A stretch of 29,118 nucleotides of DNA, taken from the NCBI GenBank assembly GCA_016932295.1, contig JAFGDC010000133.1, forward strand, positions 1 to 29,118, read 5' to 3'. Positions 17,901 through 25,711 of this stretch are shown one piece after another (the stretch's first letter is position 1; each line of letters starts with the position of its first letter). Below the pieces are notes generated by a model that ran no database searches, was not told the DNA's origin, and saw only the letters and a list, made by a program, of their open reading frames with translations. This DNA is from a candidate division CSSED10-310 bacterium. GTDB lineage: Bacteria; CSSED10-310; JAFGDC01. A program made the position numbers and the translations under genes.

Positions 17901-18550
17901 CGGACGCCGGCTGGCTTGTCCTGGGCGCCCACATGGACCACCTCGGTCTCGATGGCGAGGGCAATCATTTCCCCGGCGCCGACGACAACGCTTCCGGACT
18001 CACCGCCCTGCTTGCGGTCGCCGAACAACTGATTGCTAATAAAGATCAACTGCGACGCAACATCCTGATCGCCGCCTTCGGGGGTGAGGAATGGGGACTC
18101 CAGGGTTCCCGGTACCTGGTTGAACACCCGCCGGAAGGCATGGGTGACATCGACGCCATGATCAATCTCGATACCATTGGACGGAACGATCCCGACGCCA
18201 TCCACGTAATCGGTGCGTTGCGCTCTCGCGATTTGGCGGCCATCATCGGCAGACACGAAGAACCTGCCGGGATCCTCACGACGGCAGGTTTGGAATTCGC
18301 ATTCCCATACGGAAGCGACCATTATTCCTTCTACCTGGCGGGAATCCCGGCTGTCGATCTTTGCAGCAGCCTGCATGCGGACTACCATCATATTTCCGAT
18401 ACGCCCGACAAGGTCAACCTGGACAAGGTGTCCCGCGTGGCACGCCTGGTGTTCTTGTCCGTGATGGACATCGCCGGCAACGGGATTCGGCTCGACACCC
18501 CCCAGTTCACCTGTGTACCCTACCCTGGTCACGGGCGGCGATCTGAGTAA
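14909..18550 (+). CDS. Exported double metallopeptidase: M1 aminopeptidase-like domain fused to M28 peptidase domain
   Basis: The ATG at 14909 has GGAGG 5 nt upstream and gives 1213 aa with a short signal peptide (MKQYLVPFLLACWTAGTVAS). Residues 21-450 are an M1-type gluzincin: beta-rich N-domain, then HELLHNWWGN (zinc ligands His303 and His307, base Glu304), NWAEG with Glu325 as third ligand, and catalytic-type Tyr384 in IGYGKAAM. The spacing between the second His and the Glu is 17 residues, one less than in classical aminopeptidase N. After a beta-rich linker and a PA-like region (about 800-960), an M28 domain shows all five ligand sites: GAHMDH (His1008), GADDNASG (Asp1025), FGGEEWG (Glu1060/Glu1061), NLDTIGR (Asp1088) and DYHHISDTPD (His1160). 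Both active sites look intact. The protein probably degrades peptides outside the inner membrane. It is transcribed divergently from the GH57 operon. Confidence 0.9.
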   Translation: MKQYLVPFLLACWTAGTVASDVRPFSVKVHKLKLQLDPKDHSLIGEDRITIRSDADDLRMVTLLLHRELSVTQVRLDRTSCVFSYQSDPDDPFIRQIRIKLPVSIARDRQFDLNIKYRGTLYDALSKAEDLAFVIGDETRGLIGEEGIYLYKGSYYYPAVPISLAVFDAVITTPEAFIPVSQGNLMEDTVENGRRRRHFASDIPADGFTIAANRFQISSIERDGVLISTYLFAEDAGFAEILLQPTADFLSLYTKMLGPFPYTRFDIVENFFTTGYGLPAFTLLGKQVIQQGAFILRPGHIDHELLHNWWGNYLFIEPGGDNWAEGITSYLSNYYQHELQSAAAGTDYRRRLLQKYAIRVTPENEYPVRDFKWKRVEEDNEIGYGKAAMLFHMLRRQLDDPLFFAGLRRIIQEKGGDFVTWDDFRITFEQVSGKDLKTFFTQWLDLKGGPALLLEPPKLELVGDDFLLSGGILQSPPYYDLELPIRITFQGGAMDQVVRVSGPRTPLRYRFKTMPYELEIDPDAHIFKILSEGQILPCLNRTIHSANLLVVTPSRPREGNGEYYSMLAERLASQGIEVVPDTQMDTARIDAHPLFLLGLPDENSVTAELAGFLPVATALFTDDSCKIMGSTYTDSGTAVLLSTDHPRASGLPVTIYGGFTPDALQRSRLLFFYGWDGFIVYKSGRPIQRGDMQPTNNPLAMPIAGIEPMQLTPELHESLQRITESNVKKVLYDLSAKEFKGRKSGGPGDAKTQKYLKRRFSDIGLEPLGTFQQKFNVVVQDVKSAVMDIHLPDQQEPLRFDMESGALFPMPGFSQDAWERLEVVYFPVGVPSATARGLDELLPGRIIMTPMPPADPCDPHAGWRELVELAGRNLAAGIIVIADADAADCPWCAYPSRQTASVQAGMVRSARRYPYPDTTMAIAGYQQRSPRASRTGNGPGPTILVLSRPGFETLSSSIAMQSDAPMLLEGVKIIMKILSVPQFHPTANLIGVIRSTEPDAGWLVLGAHMDHLGLDGEGNHFPGADDNASGLTALLAVAEQLIANKDQLRRNILIAAFGGEEWGLQGSRYLVEHPPEGMGDIDAMINLDTIGRNDPDAIHVIGALRSRDLAAIIGRHEEPAGILTTAGLEFAFPYGSDHYSFYLAGIPAVDLCSSLHADYHHISDTPDKVNLDKVSRVARLVFLSVMDIAGNGIRLDTPQFTCVPYPGHGRRSE

Positions 18551-18590
18551 CTCACACCCCATGTATTCAGGATCAGGAAAAGGAGTCCGC

Positions 18591-19397
18591 ATGCTTGATA
18601 CGTATCTGCGAGTGGCGCAGGACACCGCCCGTGAAGCAGGAACCATTCTGCTGCAAGGATTCGGCACCAGGTTTGAGATCCACCACAAGGGAGAAATCGA
18701 CCTGGTCACCGAATACGATAAAAAATCCGAGGATCTCATAATCGATCGTATCCATCACCGATTCCCGGAACACCTGATCATCGCCGAAGAAGACTATGAT
18801 CGTCGCGCCACCAACACTGCCGATCACGAACTTCCCTTGCGCTGGTACATCGATCCTCTCGACGGCACCACCAACTATGCCCATGGTTTCCCCTTCTTCT
18901 GCGTTTCCATCGCTCTGTGGGAAGGTGGTGAAGCGCTGGTGGGAGTGGTCTTCGACCCGATTCGGGACGAACTTTTCCATGCCGTTCGGGGTCGAGGAGC
19001 GTACCTGGCAGGCAAACGACTCGCAGTGAGCGGTGAAAGACGGCTGGAAGCTTCCCTGCTTGCCACTGGTTTCCCCTATGACATCAGAACCAGCGACGTG
19101 AACAACCTCGATTACTTTTCCGCCATGATCCGTGCTTCGCAAGGAGTAAGAAGACCGGGCGCGGCGGCGCTGGACATTTGCTATGTAGCGGCCGGCCGCC
19201 TCGATGGCTTCTGGGAATTGAAACTAAAACCCTGGGACACTGCCGCCGGCGTCCTCATGGTGGAGGAAGCCGGCGGCATGGTTACCGATCTGCATCTACA
19301 GCCGTTCGAACCCATCGTTCCTCATCTCATAGCGAGCAACGGCCATATCCACGAGGCGATGTATCATGTGTTGAGAGGAGTCGGCATACAATGCTGA
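18591..19397 (+). CDS. suhB: Inositol monophosphatase family protein
   Basis: The ATG at 18591 has AGGAG 5 nt upstream; an earlier in-frame ATG at 18561 has no such site and would add an atypical N-terminus. The 268-aa product is of normal length for the family. It carries the three metal and substrate motifs: an AEEDYD segment with the first metal-binding Glu; the central WYIDPLDGTTNYAHGFPFF motif; and the C-terminal LKPWDTAAGVLMVEEAGG motif. The family hydrolyses inositol-1-phosphate and related small sugar phosphates with Mg2+ in the cytoplasm; some members act on fructose-1,6-bisphosphate or on PAP (CysQ). Exact substrate cannot be read from the sequence. It starts 40 nt after the peptidase fusion and may be co-transcribed with it. 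Confidence 0.9.
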   Translation: MLDTYLRVAQDTAREAGTILLQGFGTRFEIHHKGEIDLVTEYDKKSEDLIIDRIHHRFPEHLIIAEEDYDRRATNTADHELPLRWYIDPLDGTTNYAHGFPFFCVSIALWEGGEALVGVVFDPIRDELFHAVRGRGAYLAGKRLAVSGERRLEASLLATGFPYDIRTSDVNNLDYFSAMIRASQGVRRPGAAALDICYVAAGRLDGFWELKLKPWDTAAGVLMVEEAGGMVTDLHLQPFEPIVPHLIASNGHIHEAMYHVLRGVGIQC

Positions 19398-19487
19398 ACC
19401 GCCGATTTCACACGATCCGGATCCACCGACAGCGCCCGACTCGGTACCGGGTAATGCCATGGCTCCTGTCATGAAGCGCCTGTCGCC

Positions 19488-22400
19488 ATGCGATCGGCCG
19501 AGCCGCCTGCCGCGGCTACCGGATTCCCGGCGTTGAACCCCGCCCAACGCCCAATTGGAGAACGCGTTCCGCCGCTTCGGCAGATCCTCACATCCACCGC
19601 GTATCTGCTCCTGGTACTCTTCGGATTCCTCCTGCTTCACGACGGACTCATCAGCTTCGAGGAATCATTTCCAGTCGTCCGCATGGCGGCGGCGGCGCTG
19701 CTCGCCGTGTTCGTATCGATTTCCTTTTCCTTGCTGCTTGATGTCAGGGGCGGGACAACGGCCGGTCCCTACCCCCTCTTGCTCGCCGCATCGATTGCAC
19801 TCGTACCCTTCACACTGCACCGGCAGATTGAGGGATTCCTTCTCGCCACGCGGCTGATCTGCCTCGGCCTGGTCGTCGCGGCAACCCTGCATGCCGCCGC
19901 GGCGCTGATCAGTCACTGGCGAAACCAACGTCCGGTGCGACTTGGACAGGTGCTCATCGTATGTCTGATTCCGGTCGTATTCTTCGCCTGGTCGAATCTC
20001 ATCAGTATACCCCCGACAGGCGACCAGGGCCATGTCCTGCTCCTGGCTTACAGCATAGGCCATGATGGCGATCTGGATCTCACCAACAACTATCGCCGGC
20101 AGGACTCCCTGACTTTTATGCCCGAATCGCTCAAACCGCAGACCTTCGATCCGAATATCAACGGACAACTGCGATCACGCCACAGCCCGGTGCTCGCCGC
20201 CCTTGCATTGCCCGGTCTCCTGCTGGGTGGATGGGTGGGAGCGGGCCTGACCTTTGCGCTTATAATGGCAGCCCTGGCAATCGTCATCTTCGCCAGCGCC
20301 TCCCGCTGTGCGCCACCTGAGTATGCATTGGCCGCCACTCTTGCCGCCATCGCATCACCGCCCCTCGTTCTGTATGCCGGTCTGGTCTATAGTGAAGTGC
20401 CCGGCGCATTGCTCGCAGCCGCGGCACTTCACCTGGCGCTATCCCGGCGGACGGCGGGTACAACATACCTGAGCATCAGCCTGCTTGCCGTAAGCGCATA
20501 CTTCCTGAAACCACGGTTCGCCCTGCTCATCATCCCCCTGGCACCCATCCTGCTGATGAGGCAACGACGGCGCCGGCCAGTCCTCCTCATCCTCCTCACC
20601 AGCGCATTGGTTACAGTGGTCCTTGGTTTGTATACGATCGGCCTGGGCGGTACACCACTCGCCGGCCATTCTTTCGACGACATCCTGCGCACTCCATGGA
20701 TACGATTGCTCATCGGCCCCCTTGGGTTGCTCCTCGATCAACAGTACGGCGCATTGTTCTATGCCCCCCTGTTCCTCATCGCGCCACTCGGATTGCTCCA
20801 GCATGTTCGGAACCAACCCCGAGACCGGCGGGCTATCGAATTACTCGCCCCGCTGTTCGTGATCCTGCCCTACGTCCTCGTGATCGCCTGTTTCGCCGAA
20901 CTGATCGGCGGTATCTGCCCGCAACCCCGTTTCATGCTCGCCGTAATGGTCCTGATAAGTCCTTATCTCGCCCCCGCACTCCAGTGGCTCGAGCGCCAAC
21001 GCGCGGCTTCCTTCAGTTGGTTGCTGACCATCATCACCGCCGCCTGGACGATCACACAGTTCTGCCTTCCCCACCTATCCCTTCCCTATCCCGGCGAAAC
21101 CAACGCAGTGCTGGCCGCGACTGGTCTGCTGATGGGACTTCCCCTCGCCGAATTGTTTCCATCGTTCGATCGTCCGAGTCCCCATGATCTCGTCATCATC
21201 GGCGGAATCGTGCTGCTGGCAGCCGGCTTCGTCTATGCAGCGATCAAGCTGCCCGGTCTGCGCAGGCTGTATCGAGGCCGTCATGCCACCGCCCGTGGTT
21301 TCAGCATGTTCGCCGTATTGAGCATCCTCATCCTGATCGCCGCCAAGGCGCAGCGGCCCACCAGGCTGCAAATGGAGGATGCGGGCTGGTCGGCAGCGTT
21401 CGGAACCAAGACATGGAATTCGACACAGCAGTTAGTATGGCCCTATCAGGTTGCCATGTGGTACCCAATTGAGACACGAGTGATGCGGAAGCTGTCCCTC
21501 GCCAGGGGGGTGCACCAGCTTGCCGTTCATGTCCGGGTGCAACCCGCATCGGGGATCGGGGAATTCGAAGTGCTGGTGAATGGTGCCGGCATCGGCGGAC
21601 ACCATGTGATGACTGATCGATGGCGGTCCTATGTTCTGCCGTTCGAAACGGGCGAGGACCTCATCGAACTTGAATTGCGCACGAAGCGCGGCCGGCTCGA
21701 GTTCGATCGTATCGAGATCGATCCTGGGCCGGTCGAATCGGCGTTGGCCATGGCTCTCGAGCCCGCCGATTTCCATCTCGATGATTACATCCATGGCCCG
21801 CTCTATGTCGAGTTCTTCGACTCACTCGAGCAGCGCCTGGAGGACCTGATCATTGGCGAACCGAGGGTACAATACGACCCTGTATCCAGGCGAGTCTCGG
21901 TTTCATTCACCTACCGGCGGGATCGGAATGTGCAACTGGTGGAGATGAGGCGGCTGGATCCCGTCAACCTCGTCCTCCAGGCCGGACCCACGAGACAAAC
22001 GATGGAACTCGAACTGGCGAATGATTCAGGCAGAAAGACAGCCGAATTCAAGGTGGCAGCAGAACTGGGAGGCGGTGAATTCGCAATCGGTCTTACGGCG
22101 CCTTCCAGTTTGGAACAGCCCTTGCACGTCTCTTCGATCTCCCCCTTTCTCGGAGGAGCCCTGCGACTTGGTACAATCACCGCGGGTACTCCCGTGGCGC
22201 CGTCAGCGGAGCCGCCGGGCGAACCGCTCATCGACTTGCCCGAAGGAATTCATCTCGATCGAAGTACCTATCTGCGGCCATTCACATCAGTCACATTGCC
22301 CATCGAGCCACCCGTCACCGCCACGGCAGTCATGCTCGAAACGGCGCTTATCGAACTCTATGACTTGCTCGAACTCGACCAGACGATCGGAGAAGTCACA

Positions 22401-22703
22401 ATCGATAAAACCGGTGGAGATTCGCATACCTTTCCATTGCGGGTTGGTCTGGAGACGGGTGAGCGGGATGCGCGCTTCCCCGGCGTTGCCGCCATTCTGG
22501 CTCATCCCATGGCGCCAGTCCTGCGAAGGTGGCCAGGGATACGAGGGGACATCAGGTTCGAACAGCAGAGTTACTATTGTATCCTCGAACTGGACCACCC
22601 GACGACGGTGCAGGGAATACGGTTTTCCAGGAGCGGCGGAGCCGGGGTTCTGGCGGTGTATTCCATTCGTATCATCGGAATCGATCATGAAGCACGGAGC
22701 TGA
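19488..22703 (+). CDS. GT-C-type membrane glycosyltransferase with extracytoplasmic C-terminal beta domain
   Basis: This 1071-aa protein has about a dozen hydrophobic segments between residues 35 and 630. In the first large outer loop it carries IPPTGDQGHVLLLAYSIGHD (Asp179 as candidate catalytic or metal residue) followed by GDLDL. That matches the GDExHYL-type loop of GT-C glycosyltransferases of the PMT/ArnT type, which use polyprenyl-phosphate sugars outside the inner membrane. From about residue 650 the chain is soluble and beta-rich (for example LAVHVRVQPASGIGEFEVLV), like a carbohydrate-binding or jelly-roll domain. No good Shine-Dalgarno sequence precedes the ATG at 19488, so the start is uncertain, but no earlier in-frame ATG exists nearby. 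It is paralogous to the next gene. Donor and acceptor are unknown. Confidence 0.75.
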   Translation: MRSAEPPAAATGFPALNPAQRPIGERVPPLRQILTSTAYLLLVLFGFLLLHDGLISFEESFPVVRMAAAALLAVFVSISFSLLLDVRGGTTAGPYPLLLAASIALVPFTLHRQIEGFLLATRLICLGLVVAATLHAAAALISHWRNQRPVRLGQVLIVCLIPVVFFAWSNLISIPPTGDQGHVLLLAYSIGHDGDLDLTNNYRRQDSLTFMPESLKPQTFDPNINGQLRSRHSPVLAALALPGLLLGGWVGAGLTFALIMAALAIVIFASASRCAPPEYALAATLAAIASPPLVLYAGLVYSEVPGALLAAAALHLALSRRTAGTTYLSISLLAVSAYFLKPRFALLIIPLAPILLMRQRRRRPVLLILLTSALVTVVLGLYTIGLGGTPLAGHSFDDILRTPWIRLLIGPLGLLLDQQYGALFYAPLFLIAPLGLLQHVRNQPRDRRAIELLAPLFVILPYVLVIACFAELIGGICPQPRFMLAVMVLISPYLAPALQWLERQRAASFSWLLTIITAAWTITQFCLPHLSLPYPGETNAVLAATGLLMGLPLAELFPSFDRPSPHDLVIIGGIVLLAAGFVYAAIKLPGLRRLYRGRHATARGFSMFAVLSILILIAAKAQRPTRLQMEDAGWSAAFGTKTWNSTQQLVWPYQVAMWYPIETRVMRKLSLARGVHQLAVHVRVQPASGIGEFEVLVNGAGIGGHHVMTDRWRSYVLPFETGEDLIELELRTKRGRLEFDRIEIDPGPVESALAMALEPADFHLDDYIHGPLYVEFFDSLEQRLEDLIIGEPRVQYDPVSRRVSVSFTYRRDRNVQLVEMRRLDPVNLVLQAGPTRQTMELELANDSGRKTAEFKVAAELGGGEFAIGLTAPSSLEQPLHVSSISPFLGGALRLGTITAGTPVAPSAEPPGEPLIDLPEGIHLDRSTYLRPFTSVTLPIEPPVTATAVMLETALIELYDLLELDQTIGEVTIDKTGGDSHTFPLRVGLETGERDARFPGVAAILAHPMAPVLRRWPGIRGDIRFEQQSYYCILELDHPTTVQGIRFSRSGGAGVLAVYSIRIIGIDHEARS

Positions 22704-22822
22704 CGAATGAGGCGCAGCGAAACAGGACAAGAATGCGGCCGCGGCTCCGACATTCGCGATTACCCCGGTTGCCATGCGGGGACCGCCGTCAAGATACGGC
22801 CGGATATCCCGCGGGTGATGCG

Positions 22823-25708
22823 ATGAGCCGCCATCCATCATGGGTGGTTTTATTCTGGCACGCCTCCTTCTGGCTGCTGTATCACGCCGGCATCCGGTGG
22901 ATAATCGACACGAAAGGTGTCAACCTGGATGCGAAGATAACAGTGTTCGTCACCATCATTATCCCCTCGGGACTCTTCCTTATCACATGTGCGGCGCTAC
23001 GGTTCAGAAATCACCCGGGAATTCTGGGTCAGGACGCCATCATCACCGCCGGTTGTGCAGCCACAGTGCTTTTCCTGCTGCTCAGCGACACCCTGCAACA
23101 CCGGTCCATGTGGTGTGCCATGCTGTTCCTGGCAGCAGCGGGAATCAAGATCTTCAATCTCGTTCGTATCGAACTCCATGAGGGTCCGATCCAAGGATCT
23201 TCCCTGTGGGTCTTTTTAATCGGGTTCGCCCTCCTCGGCGGCGCAGCAGGCTGGACCTGGGCGGCGGCGCCGGCAAGCGGTGATGAACCACATTACCTCA
23301 TGTTGTGCCACAGCCTGATCACGGATGCGGACCTCGATCTTTGGGACGAATACGAACAGCGTATCTACAAGCCGTTTTACGACCATGAACTGCTGCCGAA
23401 GCCCTCTGATGTCGTGACCCCTGGGATGATCTATTCAGGCGGCCTCGGCGCGCTCTTCCCCATTCTCCTGATGCCCGCGTATCTCGTGGGCGGACGGCTT
23501 GGTGCCCAACTGTGCATCGTCGCGGCCACCGGCTGGCTTCTCGTTCTTTGTCGCCGGCACTACCTGGCGATCGCCCCGCCCCTGGCCGCCTGGTTCGGAC
23601 TCACCGCGGTTTTCCTGACCCTGCCCCTGGGACTCCTGAGCCAGCAGCTCTATCCCGATGTGCTTGCTGCCTTGATGGTCATGCTTGCATATGGCTATCT
23701 CACCGAGCTACATCCTCAAATGCAGCGTACAGAACGCCGCTGGCGGGTCGAAATGATCGCCTGCTGTTCACTCCTGCTGGCGTTGCTGCGCTTCCGCTAT
23801 GTCCCCCTGGCAGCATGTCTCATCCTCCTGGTCATCCAACGCATCAGCAGCCAGCGGCGCCATCTCTGGTTCGGATTGCTGGGCGCCGCACTCGCCTTCG
23901 GTTTGTATCTCATCCTGGATAAAACATTGCTGGGTGGCACCCTTTTCTTCACCAGGTTCGGTAAAATCTACCAGATCCGCCATTACCTGCCGGGGCTGCG
24001 CTCCATATTCGCCGCCTTCGGTCTGCTTCTCGGCCAGGAAGAGGGATTGCTGCTGATCGCGCCGGTCCTGCTGTCGGTATTGCTTATCAACGATGATGAC
24101 GATCATGGTCAACTACTGCCGCTGGTACTCATCATCCCTTATATCACAACGTTCTCCGGGCATGGCACCTGGCACAGTCTGCCCACCACACCGCTGCGTT
24201 ACCTCGCCCCCATCGTGCCACTTGCCGGCATCCTGGTAGTCAAAGCCGCGGCGCGGCTCTTGACCGGTACTGTCCCGCAACGGATCCTCATGATCACCGC
24301 CCTCGGCTGGTCAATCGTGTACTGGACCGCCCTCACATTGGTACCTGGTTGGCGTTACAACATGGCTGACGGCACCAACCAGTTCCTTGAAGATCTGAGC
24401 CAGGTGATCCGGATCGATCTCACCAGGCTGTTCCCATCGATGATCCGTGTTTCCTGGACCGGGGTGGTGTTTGTCGCGGTGGTGACCGGGCTGCTTCTCC
24501 ACCGACTCGCGGCTGGCCGCCGTCCGATGGCGAAGGCCGGTCTTGCCGCCGTCGCACTGGCTGTTATCTGCATAATCGCAGGCCGGGCATGGTGGGATGT
24601 GGGAGATCCCGGCTGCCGCCTGGTGGAGGCGGAAGACTACTTTCTCGTCGAACACCTGGGAGGTACGCCGTATCCGCATCCAAAGGATCCCTTTTACCAC
24701 TCACAGGAGTACCTGGGGTGGACCCTTCCGAATGGCGCACGCCTCGTACTGTCAAGTCCGGCGGCCGCGCTTCGTGAAGTATGGGAAATCCGCGTCAAAT
24801 CAATCCGGCGCTTCGGTTCCGGCGGCTATCATTTTGGTGAAGACGGAGTCGAGGCGGTGCTCGACACCGTGGTGAACATCGCATGGCGTCCCCGGGTAGC
24901 GGTGCTGACGCGGACATGTGAGCCGCTCGAAGTGCAGGGGTGCGAGGGGATCGTGGTGATTGACAAGTTCCTGCGCTGGCCACAATCGCGGCTCATGAGC
25001 CGGCTGTATTGCCGGCTGGGGGAATTAGCCGAAACAGCGGGAAGTCCTTGTATTGCGGCGGAATGCATGCGGCGCAGTATCGTCAGGAACCTGGCGGATG
25101 AAACCGTGGCTGCCGCCCGTAACAGAATCGCCACGGGCAGGTCCCTGATCCGGCTGGCGTACCGGTGCGGTACACGGGAGGGCGATATCCCCGGACTCGC
25201 AATGGAACATAAAGTAGACGATGCAAGCATTGCCGATGCGTTGATGCGAGTAGCCATAGAGGACGCGCATTCTGGCGATTTGGAGCTTGTCCGCCTGGCA
25301 TTCGAAACGAATCTCGACGCAGCGGTCGATGCACTGGATGACGATTCCCTGCAACTGCTTCTCACTGACTGGCCCGCGGAGCGCGGCATATTCGAACAAT
25401 ACGTGGTTGAGATGGCGGTGCGACTGCTGCACACCGGGCGGGTGGAAGCCGCCGTCGCCCTGGTACGATCCGCTCTCCACAACCAGAGTGATGACCCTGT
25501 CATGAATCTGCTGCTGGCTTGGGGGGAACAGCGACTTGGGCACGAACAACGTGCGCGACGGCACGCGTTCTGTGCCATCAAACAGGGTCGGTCAGCCGCG
25601 GTCGAACTCCTCAACGTGCGCCTGGGCGCCACCTGGGATTCATTGGAGAGGTTGGCGGAGGCAGTCAGCGGACGCTCCCAGGCGGCCGTCCAGGCAATCC
25701 GGGAGTGA
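22823..25708 (+). CDS. GT-C-type membrane glycosyltransferase with C-terminal helical-repeat region
   Basis: I chose ATG 22823 (GGGTGA 5 nt upstream) over 22733, because the product (961 aa) then begins just before the first membrane segment. About a dozen hydrophobic segments span residues 5-560. The first large loop holds APASGDEPHYLMLCHSLI (Asp154, Glu155) then TDADLDLWDEY, aligning with the loop of the preceding gene and with ArnT/PMT-like GT-C enzymes. A soluble segment follows (LVEAEDYFLVEHLGGTPYPH). The last 250 residues are alpha-helical with repeats resembling TPR-like solenoids (AARNRIATGRSLIRLAYRCG; GRVEAAVALVRSALHNQSDD). This tail differs completely from the beta domain of the sister gene. 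The two may modify surface glycans or exported proteins, with different partners bound by the tails; that is inference. Confidence 0.72.
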   Translation: MSRHPSWVVLFWHASFWLLYHAGIRWIIDTKGVNLDAKITVFVTIIIPSGLFLITCAALRFRNHPGILGQDAIITAGCAATVLFLLLSDTLQHRSMWCAMLFLAAAGIKIFNLVRIELHEGPIQGSSLWVFLIGFALLGGAAGWTWAAAPASGDEPHYLMLCHSLITDADLDLWDEYEQRIYKPFYDHELLPKPSDVVTPGMIYSGGLGALFPILLMPAYLVGGRLGAQLCIVAATGWLLVLCRRHYLAIAPPLAAWFGLTAVFLTLPLGLLSQQLYPDVLAALMVMLAYGYLTELHPQMQRTERRWRVEMIACCSLLLALLRFRYVPLAACLILLVIQRISSQRRHLWFGLLGAALAFGLYLILDKTLLGGTLFFTRFGKIYQIRHYLPGLRSIFAAFGLLLGQEEGLLLIAPVLLSVLLINDDDDHGQLLPLVLIIPYITTFSGHGTWHSLPTTPLRYLAPIVPLAGILVVKAAARLLTGTVPQRILMITALGWSIVYWTALTLVPGWRYNMADGTNQFLEDLSQVIRIDLTRLFPSMIRVSWTGVVFVAVVTGLLLHRLAAGRRPMAKAGLAAVALAVICIIAGRAWWDVGDPGCRLVEAEDYFLVEHLGGTPYPHPKDPFYHSQEYLGWTLPNGARLVLSSPAAALREVWEIRVKSIRRFGSGGYHFGEDGVEAVLDTVVNIAWRPRVAVLTRTCEPLEVQGCEGIVVIDKFLRWPQSRLMSRLYCRLGELAETAGSPCIAAECMRRSIVRNLADETVAAARNRIATGRSLIRLAYRCGTREGDIPGLAMEHKVDDASIADALMRVAIEDAHSGDLELVRLAFETNLDAAVDALDDDSLQLLLTDWPAERGIFEQYVVEMAVRLLHTGRVEAAVALVRSALHNQSDDPVMNLLLAWGEQRLGHEQRARRHAFCAIKQGRSAAVELLNVRLGATWDSLERLAEAVSGRSQAAVQAIRE

Positions 25709-25711
25709 CGT

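Noticed and set aside
17318..18739. 473-codon open frame on the minus strand opposite the M28 domain
   Set aside because: Antisense shadow of a conserved peptidase domain, and it also runs across the start of the inositol-phosphatase gene.
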